Below are positions 16,868-26,331 of a stretch of DNA of 64,000 bases, in pieces. Each line of letters begins with the position of its first letter. The stretch's first letter is position 1. Source of the DNA: Pseudoduganella armeniaca (GTDB taxonomy: Bacteria > Pseudomonadota > Gammaproteobacteria > Burkholderiales > Burkholderiaceae_D); contig NZ_CP028324.1 of assembly GCF_003028855.1 (NCBI RefSeq), positions 930,001-994,000 on the forward strand, given 5' to 3'. The notes beneath the pieces are model-generated. The model was not told the origin of the DNA. It ran no database searches and was given only the letters and a program-made list of their open reading frames with translations. A program made the translations under genes and the position numbers.

Positions 16868-18139
16868 ATGACGGAGACCAGGCAACACACTGTTCGCAAG
16901 GCCATGGCGGCCCTGTGCATTGCCGCGTGCGCATGCACGGCGGTGCCGGCACGCACCCAGACCTTGCAGGTGCTGCACTGGTGGAAGTCCGCCAGCGAGC
17001 GCAAGGCCGTGGATCTGGTCGCGCAGCGCCTGGGCGAACAGCAGGTGGGCTGGCACGACAGCATGGTGCCCAGCGGCTCGGGTGTCGGTGCCGGCATCGT
17101 CCTGCGCAGCCGCATGCTGGCCAAGGATGCGCCCGAGGTGGCGCAGCTGAACGGCAGCGTGATCCGCGACTGGGCGCGCCTGCACCTGCTGCTGGAGCTG
17201 GACACGGTGGCCGCCGCGGGCAACTGGGACAAGCTGCTGCTGCCGGCCGTCGCCAGCACGATCGAATACGACGGCCATGTCTACGCCGCGCCGCTCGGCA
17301 TCCACCGCATCAATACGCTGTTCTACAACCGCAAGGTGCTGCAGCGTCTCGGCCTGCCGGTACCGGCCACGTGGAGCGAGTTCGAACAGGTCGCGGCGAA
17401 ACTGCAGCGTGCCGGGATCGTGCCGCTGGCGCAAAGCAGCGAACCGTGGCAGGTCACCACGCTGTTCGAGACGATGGTGCTGGCCGAGGGCGTGGACCTG
17501 TACCGCGGCCTGTTCCAGCGGCGCGACCCGGCGGCCTACAGCGACCCGCGCCTGGCGGCGGCGTTGCTGCGGCTGCGCGCGATCAAGCGCTGGATGGGCC
17601 GCCCGATCCAGGAACGCAAATGGGCCGACGGCGTGCAGGGCGTGGCGGACGGTCGCGCCGCGATGATGGTGATGGGCGATTGGGCCAAGGGCGAGCTGCT
17701 CGAGCGCGGCCTCGCGGTGGACGTCGACTTCGGCTGCGCCGCCGCCCCCGGCACCGCGCGCTATCACCTGTACAACGTCGATACCCTGAGCATGCTGGGC
17801 ACCCGTCCGGAAGCCCGGCCCGCGCAGGAAAAGCTCGCGGCGCTGGCGTTGTCGCCCGCGGTGCAGGCGGACTACAATCGCATCAAGGGCTCGATTCCGG
17901 TGTTGCGCCAGCCTGCGTTCGGCAAGATGGACGCCTGCGCGCGCGCTTCCTGGACGCTGTTCAACAGCGGCGCGGCGGCGCAGGTCCCGAGCCTGGTGCA
18001 CCGCATGGCCACCGACGAGATGGTGCGCGACGCGATCGTCACCGAAGTGCACCGCTTCTTCCTCGACGACGGCATCCCCGTGGCGGACACCCAGCGCCGG
18101 CTGGGCACCATCGCCCGTACCTTCATCAAGACCAAATAA
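16868..18139 (+). CDS. Second sugar-binding-like periplasmic protein, possible sensor partner of the kinase
   Basis: The 423-residue protein has a signal peptide (about residues 1-33) and the same solute-binding family 1 fold as GtsA, with parallel landmarks (VLHWWKSASERKAVDL, MGDWAKGELLE, YNRIKGSIPVLRQPAF). No permease or ATPase lies next to it; instead a response regulator and histidine kinase follow within 17 bases. It may therefore present sugar to the kinase's periplasmic domain, or be a second binding protein for GtsBCD. The ATG at 16868 is chosen because GGGAG lies 2 bases upstream and a signal peptide follows directly. Confidence 0.85.
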   Translation: MTETRQHTVRKAMAALCIAACACTAVPARTQTLQVLHWWKSASERKAVDLVAQRLGEQQVGWHDSMVPSGSGVGAGIVLRSRMLAKDAPEVAQLNGSVIRDWARLHLLLELDTVAAAGNWDKLLLPAVASTIEYDGHVYAAPLGIHRINTLFYNRKVLQRLGLPVPATWSEFEQVAAKLQRAGIVPLAQSSEPWQVTTLFETMVLAEGVDLYRGLFQRRDPAAYSDPRLAAALLRLRAIKRWMGRPIQERKWADGVQGVADGRAAMMVMGDWAKGELLERGLAVDVDFGCAAAPGTARYHLYNVDTLSMLGTRPEARPAQEKLAALALSPAVQADYNRIKGSIPVLRQPAFGKMDACARASWTLFNSGAAAQVPSLVHRMATDEMVRDAIVTEVHRFFLDDGIPVADTQRRLGTIARTFIKTK

Positions 18140-18156
18140 ATGAGCCCAGTTGCCCC

Positions 18157-18864
18157 ATGCGCCGCATCCTGATAGTCGACGACGACCAGAAAACCCGTAT
18201 CCTCCTGAAGACCTACCTGGAAAAGAACCAGTACGCGGTCGACCTGGCCCATGACGGCGCCACCTTCCAGGCCGAATTCAACCGCCACGTCGACGAGCTG
18301 TCGATGGTCATCCTGGACGTGATGCTGCCCGATACGGACGGCTTCGCGCTGTGCCGCGCGGTGCGCCAGCGCTCCAACGTCCCCATCATCATGCTGACGG
18401 CCAGCTCGGACGAGACCGACCGCGTGGTCGGCCTGGAGCTGGGCGCGGACGACTATATTTCAAAACCCTACAGCCCGCGCGAGCTGCTGGCACGCATCAA
18501 GGCCATCCACCGCCGCACCGGCGTGGACAACGCCGCCGCGCCGCGCTACTACCACTTCGAGGGCTTCACGCTCGATACGGTGGCGCGCACCGTGACGGGA
18601 CCGGAAGGACCGGTGCCGCTGACGGGACTGGACTTCCAGCTGCTGAAATACTTCGTCGAGCATGCCGGCGACATCCTCGATCGCAGCGTGCTGTGCGAAG
18701 GCACGCGCGGCCGCGATGCCGGGCCGATGGACCGCTTCCTCGACGTGCAGATCAGCCGCCTGCGGCTGCGCCTGAACGACGGCGGCGGCAGTCCGAAGCT
18801 GATCAAGACCGTGCGCGGTGTCGGCTACGTGTTCTCGGCCGACGTGACGGCGTCGCATGCCTAG
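18157..18864 (+). CDS. OmpR-family response regulator
   Basis: The 235-residue protein has a receiver domain with acidic pocket DDD near residue 9, phospho-acceptor D54 (VILDVMLPD), the switch Thr (MLTAS) and Lys (SKPYSP), and a C-terminal winged-helix DNA-binding domain (RVGYVF-type ending VRGVGYVFSA). It is encoded between the binding protein and the kinase and overlaps the kinase gene by 8 bases. It probably controls the divergent lamB-gts operon, like GltR in Pseudomonas glucose uptake; that is inference from position. Confidence 0.9.
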   Translation: MRRILIVDDDQKTRILLKTYLEKNQYAVDLAHDGATFQAEFNRHVDELSMVILDVMLPDTDGFALCRAVRQRSNVPIIMLTASSDETDRVVGLELGADDYISKPYSPRELLARIKAIHRRTGVDNAAAPRYYHFEGFTLDTVARTVTGPEGPVPLTGLDFQLLKYFVEHAGDILDRSVLCEGTRGRDAGPMDRFLDVQISRLRLRLNDGGGSPKLIKTVRGVGYVFSADVTASHA

Positions 18865-20353
18865 GTTGCTGGACTGGCTGCGCTGGCCGCGTCTGCCCCG
18901 ACCGCATCTACCCCGCCTTCTGCCGTATTCGCTGCAGGGCCGCCTGATCCTGCTGATGGCGGTCGGCGTGCTGCTGACGCAACTGGCCGGCAACGTCATC
19001 TGGGCCGCGCAGCGCCGTGCCGAGGCGCGCGACGAAGCGCGCACGGCGGCGCAGCATCTGGCGCACAGCGCCTCCAGTGCCGTGCGCTTCTTCCTCAGCC
19101 TGCCGCCGAACTACCGTCCGCTGATCATCCAGCAGTTCCGCGAAATGGGCGGCACGCGCTTCCTGGTCAACATCAACCGAACGCCGGTGCCGGTGCGTGC
19201 GCTGGCGGGGCAGGAACTGACCGATGCCGCGCTGGCGCAACTGCGCGCCACGCTGAAGGAAGACCTGCCGAACACGCCGGACCTGCGCATCGCCTTCGCC
19301 TGGCCCGAGCGGCTGGCGGTGGACGACGACGGCACCATGCTGGCCGACCTGCCGGAGACGTGGACCCAGCACATCCTGCTGGCCCGGCCCGCGCCGGTGC
19401 TGCTGATCCAGGTCGAGCTGGACCCGGGCCACTGGCTGTACCTGGCGACGTTGATGCCGAATCCCTACTTCCTCGAATCGGGCAATCCGCTGACGCACGA
19501 CCGCTTGCTGCTGCAGGCCCTGTCGCTGGCCGCCGTGCTGCTGGTAACGGTACTGGTAGTACGCTGGATCACGCGGCCGCTGGCCGCGCTGTCGGAAGCG
19601 GCGACCGCGTTCGGCAAGGGCGAGAACCCGCCGGCGCTGCCGGAGACGGGCAGCCGCGAGTTCGTCACGACGGCGCGCGCCTTCCAGGACATGCGCGAGC
19701 GCATCCAGCGCTACATGGAAGACCGCGAGCGCCTGTTCGTTTCGATCTCGCACGACCTGCGCACACCGATCATGCGCCTCAAATTGCGCACCGAGCTGCT
19801 CGACGAGGACGAGCTGCGCAACGAGTTCCATGACGATATCGATGAACTGGACATGATGGTCAAGGGCGCGCTGCAGACGGTCAAGGACAGCGACATCCAC
19901 GAAAACGCCACCGAAGTGCGCCTCGACGCGCTGCTGGGCCGCATGGTGCGCGACGCCCAGCTGGCGGGCCACGAAGTGACGTTCGTGCCATCCGGGCTGA
20001 CGGTCACGGCGAAACCGCTGGCGCTGAAGCGCGCCATCGGCAACCTGCTGAACAACGGCCTGCACTACGGCGAGCGGGTCGAGCTGGCGGTGCGGGAAAC
20101 GGACCACAACATCGAGATCGTCGTGCGCGACCACGGTCCCGGCGTGCCGGAAGAGGCGCTGGCAAGCCTGGCGCAGCCCTACGTGCGCCTGGAACACGGC
20201 CGCAACCAGAACGGCAGCGGCATGGGCTTGGGCCTGTCCATTGCACGTGGCATCGTGCAGGCGCATGGCGGCGAGCTGGTGCTGGGTAATGCGGCCGACG
20301 GCGGATTCCAGGCAACCATCGTGCTGCCGGGTGGGGTGTTCAGTCCGGGGTGA
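18857..20353 (+). CDS. Sensor histidine kinase (EnvZ-like)
   Basis: The 498-residue inner-membrane kinase has two transmembrane helices (about 27-48 and 217-236) bracketing a periplasmic sensor region of about 165 residues, a HAMP domain, the phospho-acceptor H299 in SISHDLRTPIMR, and an ATPase domain with N-box (NLLNNGLHYG), G1 (DHGPGVP) and G2 (GSGMGLGLSIARG). It overlaps the regulator gene and presumably phosphorylates it. The large periplasmic region would allow contact with the binding protein encoded first in the operon. Confidence 0.9.
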   Translation: MPRLLDWLRWPRLPRPHLPRLLPYSLQGRLILLMAVGVLLTQLAGNVIWAAQRRAEARDEARTAAQHLAHSASSAVRFFLSLPPNYRPLIIQQFREMGGTRFLVNINRTPVPVRALAGQELTDAALAQLRATLKEDLPNTPDLRIAFAWPERLAVDDDGTMLADLPETWTQHILLARPAPVLLIQVELDPGHWLYLATLMPNPYFLESGNPLTHDRLLLQALSLAAVLLVTVLVVRWITRPLAALSEAATAFGKGENPPALPETGSREFVTTARAFQDMRERIQRYMEDRERLFVSISHDLRTPIMRLKLRTELLDEDELRNEFHDDIDELDMMVKGALQTVKDSDIHENATEVRLDALLGRMVRDAQLAGHEVTFVPSGLTVTAKPLALKRAIGNLLNNGLHYGERVELAVRETDHNIEIVVRDHGPGVPEEALASLAQPYVRLEHGRNQNGSGMGLGLSIARGIVQAHGGELVLGNAADGGFQATIVLPGGVFSPG

Positions 20354-20424
20354 CCGGTGTAACCATGGCCGCTGGGTCGCGCCATTCCTCATCCACCCTC
20401 GGGACACCGCGCCGACGCACCAGT

Positions 20425-21144
20425 TCAGGCCTCCTGCCGCATCGCATCGGACTGCCGCGCCGCGCGGCGACGCAAGGCCCGCATGGCGGCCGGCAGTGCG
20501 CTGAGCGGCAGGCCGGCATGGATCGCGATCAGCCACCACAGGCTGTGCGTCAGGGCGTAGGCCAGCGTGAAGATGAACGCGGCGACGATGGAACCGAGCA
20601 GTTGTTGTGGGTTCTCGTAGCCATGTGCCAGGCCATAGGCGAGCGCTGACGCGACGATCGCCATCGGCAGACCGATATGCGGCGTCAGCAGCAGAAGAAG
20701 AAAGCCGCGGTAGAGAATTTCCCATGCGGCGCTCATCAGCGTAATGCTGACCGCAAATCCCAGTACTTCCATGCGGGTGCGGGGCCACGGAAAAGGCGAT
20801 GCAAGCGCCTTGCGTTCCAGCTCGATGCGGCCTTCGGGAGTTTGCCTGCGCTCGCTGATGACGCTGGCGAGCGCGATCCCGCCCAGCAGCAGGGGAGCGA
20901 AAACAAGCCCCCAGGTGCCGGCCCTGGACACCGGCATGTCAAAGCCGAGCTGGGTGGCGGTATAGCCGGCTTCGCGCGCACCCAGCCAGAGTAGCGTCAA
21001 CAGCACCAGCACCTTCCAGCTCATCGACCAGTAACGCGACGCCAGCGAAGCTTCAGGCTTGTTGCCGCGCTGGTGCCGGCTGCGCCACAGGCTGATGGCA
21101 GGGGCGACGACGAGCAGGTAGCCCGCGAGCAGGATGTTGAGCAT
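20425..21144 (-). CDS. CPBP-family membrane protein (CAAX protease/bacteriocin-processing type) with altered first motif
   Basis: The 239-residue protein has about seven hydrophobic segments and the three CPBP motifs: AAWEILYRGF (motif 1), ALAYGLAHGYEN (motif 2 histidine) and IAIHAGLP (motif 3). In active family members motif 1 reads EExxxR; here the first glutamate is tryptophan (WEILYR), so proteolytic activity is uncertain. The start at 21144 has GAGGTC upstream. It is convergent with the kinase gene and its job cannot be told from context. Confidence 0.72.
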   Translation of the reverse strand: MLNILLAGYLLVVAPAISLWRSRHQRGNKPEASLASRYWSMSWKVLVLLTLLWLGAREAGYTATQLGFDMPVSRAGTWGLVFAPLLLGGIALASVISERRQTPEGRIELERKALASPFPWPRTRMEVLGFAVSITLMSAAWEILYRGFLLLLLTPHIGLPMAIVASALAYGLAHGYENPQQLLGSIVAAFIFTLAYALTHSLWWLIAIHAGLPLSALPAAMRALRRRAARQSDAMRQEA

Positions 21145-21240
21145 GCAGATGACCTCGAAATGGTGACGAAACCGCCCGGGCGCGGCTTCGCCCTGCGGGA
21201 CCGCCGCAAGCATAGCAGCGGCAGGCGGAACGCGTCAGGG

Positions 21241-22392
21241 TCAAAGCTTGCCGGCGGTCCCGCCGCGCCACTCCCACCACGCACTCCCCAAGAACACCGC
21301 GCACACCACAAACAACACCGCCGGCAATGCATGGATACCGACGCCCTGCATCAACGCCCCGGTCGCCAGCGGCCCGGCCGCGCTGGCGATGCCCCATGAG
21401 GCATTGACGATGGCCGAGGCAGTCGTCAGCGCGGCGCCATCGAAGCGCTCGCCGCAGGCGACCAGCGCCAGCATGTAGATCGCGCCGGCGGCCGCGCCCA
21501 GTGCCAGCAGCACCGTCCACCACAGCCAGGGAATGGCGGCGGCCAGCGGCAGCAGCGGCAGCAGCAGGCAGACGGCGACGCCACAGCCGACGTGCACCTT
21601 GGAACGGCCGAAGCGGTCGGCCAGCGCGCCCATCGCGAACTGCAGCGCCGTGTCGCCGACCAGGACCACGGTGGCCGAGACCAGCGCCAGCGTCGTCGCG
21701 ATCCCCTGGCGCATCGCGTACACGGGCAGCAGCGCCAGGATCAGGGTGTCGAACAGTGCGAAAAACGCCGCGCCCAGCGCGATCATCGGCATGCGCGGCA
21801 GCACGTCCTGCCAGCGCGCATGGGTTTCCTCTTCTGCCGGCAGCTGCGTGCCGTTCAGCAGGGCCAGGCCCGGCAGCGCTGCCACGAACAGCGCGGCGCA
21901 GGCGGCGAAGGGCCAGGCCAGGCGGCCGTCCAACAGGGCGACCAGGGCCGGCCCGGCCAGCTGGAACAAGGTAAAGCTGGTGGTGTACAGCGCCACCACG
22001 CGGCCGCGCGAGGCGTCCGGCGCGATGCGGTTGACCCAGGCCTCGCCGATGGTGAACAGCACGCCCAGCGCGGCGCCGAAGACGACGCGCAGCAGACACC
22101 ATAGCCAGACGTGGTCGGTCAGCTGCATTGCGGCAGTGACGCCGGCGGCGGCCCAGACGCCGCCCATCATGGTGCGGCGCGGGCCGAAGCGGGCCACCCA
22201 GCCGGTGACGAACGGTGCCACGCCGAGGATGCCCAGCGCGCTGGCGGCCGTGACGAGGCCGATGACCTGGGTGCCGGCGCCGCGCAGGTCGAGCGCCAGC
22301 GCGGTCAGCGGCATGGTGGCACCGAGGCCGAGGCCGACGATGCCGATACTGATGACGAGGGCGGAAAAGTCGCGCCAGGGCAGGTTTTTCAT
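21241..22392 (-). CDS. MFS transporter, YcaD-like
   Basis: The 383-residue protein has about 12 hydrophobic helices and the inter-domain MFS motif (GWVARFGPRRTMM and, in the second half, ALADRFGRSKVHV). It resembles small YcaD/YfkF-type efflux transporters of unknown substrate. An in-frame TTG at 22401 is possible, but the ATG at 22392 is the more natural start. It is divergent from the polyamine genes and may share their control region. Confidence 0.8.
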   Translation of the reverse strand: MKNLPWRDFSALVISIGIVGLGLGATMPLTALALDLRGAGTQVIGLVTAASALGILGVAPFVTGWVARFGPRRTMMGGVWAAAGVTAAMQLTDHVWLWCLLRVVFGAALGVLFTIGEAWVNRIAPDASRGRVVALYTTSFTLFQLAGPALVALLDGRLAWPFAACAALFVAALPGLALLNGTQLPAEEETHARWQDVLPRMPMIALGAAFFALFDTLILALLPVYAMRQGIATTLALVSATVVLVGDTALQFAMGALADRFGRSKVHVGCGVAVCLLLPLLPLAAAIPWLWWTVLLALGAAAGAIYMLALVACGERFDGAALTTASAIVNASWGIASAAGPLATGALMQGVGIHALPAVLFVVCAVFLGSAWWEWRGGTAGKL

Positions 22393-22556
22393 GGCGCGCA
22401 ACGGGAAACGGACATCAAGACAGGGTGATTCGATTGGTCTGGGGGAAATGATAGCAAAATTGAATCTGTGATAAATTAAGTCATCGGTCGTTTGCGACCG
22501 CGCGGTACCGCCATGGCGGTGTTGCGGGGTCCGGCCTCATGTGGAGCTGTTACATC

Positions 22557-23321
22557 ATGCGCCGTCCTATCGTTCTCGTTCCTGCCTGCACCCGGCAGAT
22601 TGGCCACTTTCCCAATCATGCCGCGCAAAACAAGTACGTCAACGCTGTCGCGCTGGGCGCGCAGTGCATGCCGCTGATCCTGCCGGCCCTGGCCGAGCTG
22701 ACGGACATGGAAGCAGTGCTGGCGGTGGCCGATGGCGTCATGCTGACCGGTTCGGCCTCGAATGTCCATTCGGACCTGTATGGCCAGCCGATCCGCAATC
22801 CGGCCCTGCCGCTCGACGCGGCGCGGGACGCGACGACCTTGCCGCTGATCCGGGCGGCGATCAAGCGCGGCATTCCGCTGCTGGGCATCTGCCGCGGCTT
22901 CCAGGAGATCAACGTGGCGCTGGGCGGCACCTTGCACCAGGCCGTGCAGGAATTGCCGGGCATGATGGACCACCGCGACCGCGAGGACGACTCGCTCGAC
23001 GTGCAATACGGGCCCGCGCATCCGATCCGGCTGACACCGGGCGGCAAGTTTGCGCAAATGCTGGGCAACCCGGAGGAAATCGTCGTCAACTCCCTGCATG
23101 GGCAGGGCGTGGACGTGCTGGCGCCCGGCCTCACCGTGGAAGCGGTGGCGCACGACGGGCTGGTGGAGGCTTATACCGTGGGCGCCGCCCAGGGCTTCAC
23201 GCTGGCGGTGCAGTGGCACCCCGAGTGGCGCATCACGGAAAACCCCGACTCCATGAAGATGTTCCTGGCATTCGGCAACGCCTGCCGGGAGTATCAGGCG
23301 AAACGCCCGGAGCGGGGCTGA
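22557..23321 (+). CDS. puuD: Gamma-glutamyl-GABA hydrolase (PuuD family, class I glutamine amidotransferase fold)
   Basis: The 254-residue protein has the peptidase C26 layout: nucleophile Cys in PLLGICRGFQEIN, glycine-rich VMLTGSASNV, and the His/Glu pair in AVQWHPEW. It releases GABA from gamma-glutamyl-GABA in putrescine degradation. The ATG at 22557 has GGAG 10 bases upstream; an ATG at 22539 is less likely. A gamma-glutamylputrescine synthetase-like gene and a polyamine aminotransferase follow on the same strand, which supports this function. Confidence 0.87.
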   Translation: MRRPIVLVPACTRQIGHFPNHAAQNKYVNAVALGAQCMPLILPALAELTDMEAVLAVADGVMLTGSASNVHSDLYGQPIRNPALPLDAARDATTLPLIRAAIKRGIPLLGICRGFQEINVALGGTLHQAVQELPGMMDHRDREDDSLDVQYGPAHPIRLTPGGKFAQMLGNPEEIVVNSLHGQGVDVLAPGLTVEAVAHDGLVEAYTVGAAQGFTLAVQWHPEWRITENPDSMKMFLAFGNACREYQAKRPERG

Positions 23322-23359
23322 TGAAACCGTACGACAACCCGGCCGGAGGAATCCCTTAG
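23321..23359 (+). pseudogene. Possible 12-residue remnant after puuD
   Basis: An ATG overlapping the puuD stop (TGATG) opens a frame for MKPYDNPAGGIP. The start resembles the first residues of FdhF/YdeP-type oxidoreductases (KPY-x-PAGGW), so it may be the stump of a gene lost by deletion, or it may be chance. The rest of the gap to puuA holds only a 6-bp GC hairpin near 23388-23402. Confidence 0.2.
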
Positions 23360-23426
23360 CTGTTCTTGCGAAGTCAGTACACGGGACCGCGGCCGGGCCG
23401 CGATCAATGACTTTTTGGAGCAAGCA

Positions 23427-24797
23427 ATGGCTATCCGCGAGAACTTTACCTATACCGACATGGACGAGTGGCTCAATGAAAAGCGAGTCACCGAAATCGA
23501 ATGCCTGGTGCCGGACCTGACCGGCGTCGCGCGTGGCAAGATCCTGCCGCGCGTCAAATTCACCGAAGACCGCGGCATGCGCATCCCCGAGGCGGTGCTG
23601 GGCATGACGGTGACGGGCAATTCCCCCGTCGACGATCCCGCCTACGACCGTGCCATCTCGCGCACCGACCGCGACATGATCCTGAAGGCCGATCCCACCA
23701 CCATCACGATGGTGCCCTGGGCCACCGACCCGACCGCGCAGGTGATCCACGACTGCTACTTCGCCGACGGCCGTCTGGTCGATTTCGCGCCCCGTTCCGT
23801 GCTGCGCCGCGTGCTGAAGCTGTACGCGGACAAGGGCTGGAAGCCGGTCGTGGCACCGGAGCTGGAGTTCTACCTGACCGCCAAGATCTCCGACCCGGAC
23901 CTGCCGCTGAAGGCGCCGGTCGGCCGCAGCGGCCGCGCCGAAACGTCGCGCCAGGTCTACAGCATCGACGCCGTCAACGAGTTCGATCCGCTGTTCGAGG
24001 ACATCTACGACTACTGCGACATGATGGGCCTGGACGTGGACACGCTGATCCACGAGATCGGCGCCGGCCAGATGGAGATCAACTTCCTGCATGGCGAGCC
24101 GCTCGGCCTGGCGGACAAGGTGTTCTTCTTCAAGCGTACGCTGCGCGAGGCAGCGCTGAAGCACGAGATGTACGCCACCTTCATGGCCAAGCCGATGGCG
24201 GGCGAGCCGGGATCGGCGATGCACATCCACCAGAGCGTGGTGGACGCCGAAACGGGCTGGAACATCTTCAGCAACCAGGACGGCTCGCCGTCGCCCCTGT
24301 TCAAGCAGTACATCGGCGGGCTGCAGCGCTACATGCCGGCCGCGCTGGCGATCGTGGCGCCGTATGTGAACTCGTATCGCCGCCTGGTGCGCCACACGGC
24401 CGCGCCGATCAATATCCAGTGGGGCATGGACAACCGCACCGTCGGCTTCCGCGTGCCGGAATCGGGCGTGCAGGACCGCCGCGTGGAGAACCGCATCATC
24501 GGCTCGGACGCCAACCCCTACCTGGCGCTGGCCGTCACGCTGGCCTGCGGCTACCTCGGCATGACGGAGCAGCTGGAACCGACCCCGATCACGACCGGCA
24601 GCGCCTACGAGATGGAGTACGAGCTGCCGCAAGGCCTGCCGGAAGCGCTGCAGCGCCTGCGCGCCGAGGACAAGCTGCGCGAAGTGCTGGGCGAGCGCTT
24701 TATCGACGTCTACGCGGCCATCAAGGACCTGGAACACCAGGAGTTCATGACCGTCATCAGCCCGTGGGAGCGCGAGCACCTGCTGCTGCACGTCTGA
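23427..24797 (+). CDS. puuA: Glutamine synthetase family protein, probable gamma-glutamylputrescine synthetase
   Basis: The 456-residue protein has the glutamine synthetase beta-grasp and catalytic domains: PDLTGVARGKILPR near the N-terminus, APELEFYL, GAGQMEINFLHG, GSAMHIHQSV and NRTVGFRVPESG. It lacks the adenylylation loop of GlnA. Proteins of this group attach glutamate to putrescine or other amines using ATP. Its place between puuD and an aminotransferase supports a polyamine role rather than ammonia assimilation. GGAG lies 6 bases before the ATG at 23427. Confidence 0.85.
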   Translation: MAIRENFTYTDMDEWLNEKRVTEIECLVPDLTGVARGKILPRVKFTEDRGMRIPEAVLGMTVTGNSPVDDPAYDRAISRTDRDMILKADPTTITMVPWATDPTAQVIHDCYFADGRLVDFAPRSVLRRVLKLYADKGWKPVVAPELEFYLTAKISDPDLPLKAPVGRSGRAETSRQVYSIDAVNEFDPLFEDIYDYCDMMGLDVDTLIHEIGAGQMEINFLHGEPLGLADKVFFFKRTLREAALKHEMYATFMAKPMAGEPGSAMHIHQSVVDAETGWNIFSNQDGSPSPLFKQYIGGLQRYMPAALAIVAPYVNSYRRLVRHTAAPINIQWGMDNRTVGFRVPESGVQDRRVENRIIGSDANPYLALAVTLACGYLGMTEQLEPTPITTGSAYEMEYELPQGLPEALQRLRAEDKLREVLGERFIDVYAAIKDLEHQEFMTVISPWEREHLLLHV

Positions 24798-24902
24798 CGC
24801 CTGGTAGCCAGCTGAAGAGCTTTCCCGGCCGCCATGCTTGGGAGTACACTGGTGGCGTAACGGCCGGCGGCCCGCGCGTCGGCCCCATAACTGGAGCGCA
24901 TC

Positions 24903-26312
24903 ATGACAACGACTCCCATCGTCCCGGTGCTGCCGGACACGCAGGCGCTGCAGCGCCTCGACGCCGCCCATTTCCTCCATCCGTTCACGGACCACAAGGC
25001 GCTGGCGGAGAAGGGCGTGCGTGTGATGGTGCGCGGCGACGGCATCTACCTGTGGGATTCCGAAGGCCGCAAGGTGCTCGACGCGATGTCGGGCCTCTGG
25101 TGCGTCAATGTCGGCTATGGCCGCACGAGCATCACGCAGGCGGTGGCGCGGCAGATGGACACGCTGCCGTTCTATAACAGCTTCTTCAACACGACCACGA
25201 TCCCTGCGGTGCAGCTGGCCGCCAAGCTGGCGCGCATCGCGCCGGATGGCTTCCGTCACGTGTTCTTCACCGGTTCCGGCTCGGAAGCGAACGACACCAA
25301 TGTGCGCATGGTGCGGCGTTATTGGGACTTGCAGGGGCAGCCCGAACGCACCGTCATCATCAGCCGCCACAACGCCTACCACGGCAGCACGATGGCCGGC
25401 GCGTCGCTGGGCGGCATGAGCGGCATGCACGTACAGGGCGGCCTGCCGATTCCCGGCATCGTCCACATCAACCAGCCCAGCTACGCCGACCATGGCATGG
25501 GCATGACGCCGGAGGAATTCGGCGTGCATGCCGCCTCCTGGCTGGAAGAACGCATCAAGGAGCTGGGGCCGGACAAGGTCGCGGCTTTCATCGGCGAACC
25601 GATCCAGGGCGCCGGCGGCGTCATCATCCCGCCCGTCACCTACTGGCCGGAGATCCGGCGCATCTGCGACAAGTACGACATCCTGCTGATCGCCGACGAA
25701 GTCATCACCGGCTTCGGCCGCCTGGGCAAATGGTTCGCCTCCGAGCAGTTCGGCATCGGCCCCGACCTGATCACGTTTGCCAAGGGCGTCACGTCCGGCT
25801 ACGTGCCTCTCGGCGGCGTGCTGGTCAGCGACAAGGTCGCGCAGGTGCTGGTCGCCGGTGGCGACTTCAATCACGGCTTCACCTATTCCGGGCACCCGGT
25901 GGCCTGCGCGGCCGCGCTGGAGAACATCCGCATCATCGAGGAGGAAAAACTGCTGGAGCAGGTGGCGCACGACACGGCGCCGTACCTGAAGGCGCGCTTC
26001 GCCAGCCTGGCCGCGCACCCGCTGGTAGGCACGGCCGAGAGTTGCGGCTTCGTCGCCGGCCTGAACCTGGTGCGGCGCAAGGCCGGCAATGTGCACTACC
26101 AGGTCAAGTTCGACCCCAGCCTGGGCGTGGGCATGATCTGCCGCGGCCACATGTTCGACAACGGCGTCATCATGCGCGCCGTGGGCGACCGCATGATCAT
26201 CGCGCCGCCGCTCGTGATGACGCGGGCGCAGATCGACGAGATGGTCGGTTTGATCCGCTTGTGCCTGGACCGTACCCTGGAAGACCTGGAACGGCGCGGC
26301 TGGATGGGGTAG
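24903..26312 (+). CDS. spuC: Class III aminotransferase, probable putrescine/polyamine:pyruvate aminotransferase
   Basis: The 469-residue PLP enzyme shows SGSEANDTNVRMVRRYW, the DEVITGFGRLGKWFASE aspartate region and the Schiff-base lysine K294 in TFAKGVTSGY. Length and motifs match SpuC/omega-amino acid:pyruvate transaminases, which convert putrescine to 4-aminobutyraldehyde. It follows puuD-puuA, and the aldehyde product could be oxidised by the PuuC-like enzyme at 31050. Other omega-amine substrates are possible. Confidence 0.85.
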   Translation: MTTTPIVPVLPDTQALQRLDAAHFLHPFTDHKALAEKGVRVMVRGDGIYLWDSEGRKVLDAMSGLWCVNVGYGRTSITQAVARQMDTLPFYNSFFNTTTIPAVQLAAKLARIAPDGFRHVFFTGSGSEANDTNVRMVRRYWDLQGQPERTVIISRHNAYHGSTMAGASLGGMSGMHVQGGLPIPGIVHINQPSYADHGMGMTPEEFGVHAASWLEERIKELGPDKVAAFIGEPIQGAGGVIIPPVTYWPEIRRICDKYDILLIADEVITGFGRLGKWFASEQFGIGPDLITFAKGVTSGYVPLGGVLVSDKVAQVLVAGGDFNHGFTYSGHPVACAAALENIRIIEEEKLLEQVAHDTAPYLKARFASLAAHPLVGTAESCGFVAGLNLVRRKAGNVHYQVKFDPSLGVGMICRGHMFDNGVIMRAVGDRMIIAPPLVMTRAQIDEMVGLIRLCLDRTLEDLERRGWMG

Positions 26313-26331
26313 TGGCGGGCAGATGACCCAT

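Noticed and set aside
22476..26150. A very long open frame (over 1200 codons) on the minus strand, opposite puuD, puuA and spuC; similar long frames oppose nirB and nasA.
   Set aside because: These are antisense shadows in high-GC DNA. Their translations are rich in Arg, His, Gln and Val-Asp patterns and match no protein, while the opposite strand encodes clear enzymes.
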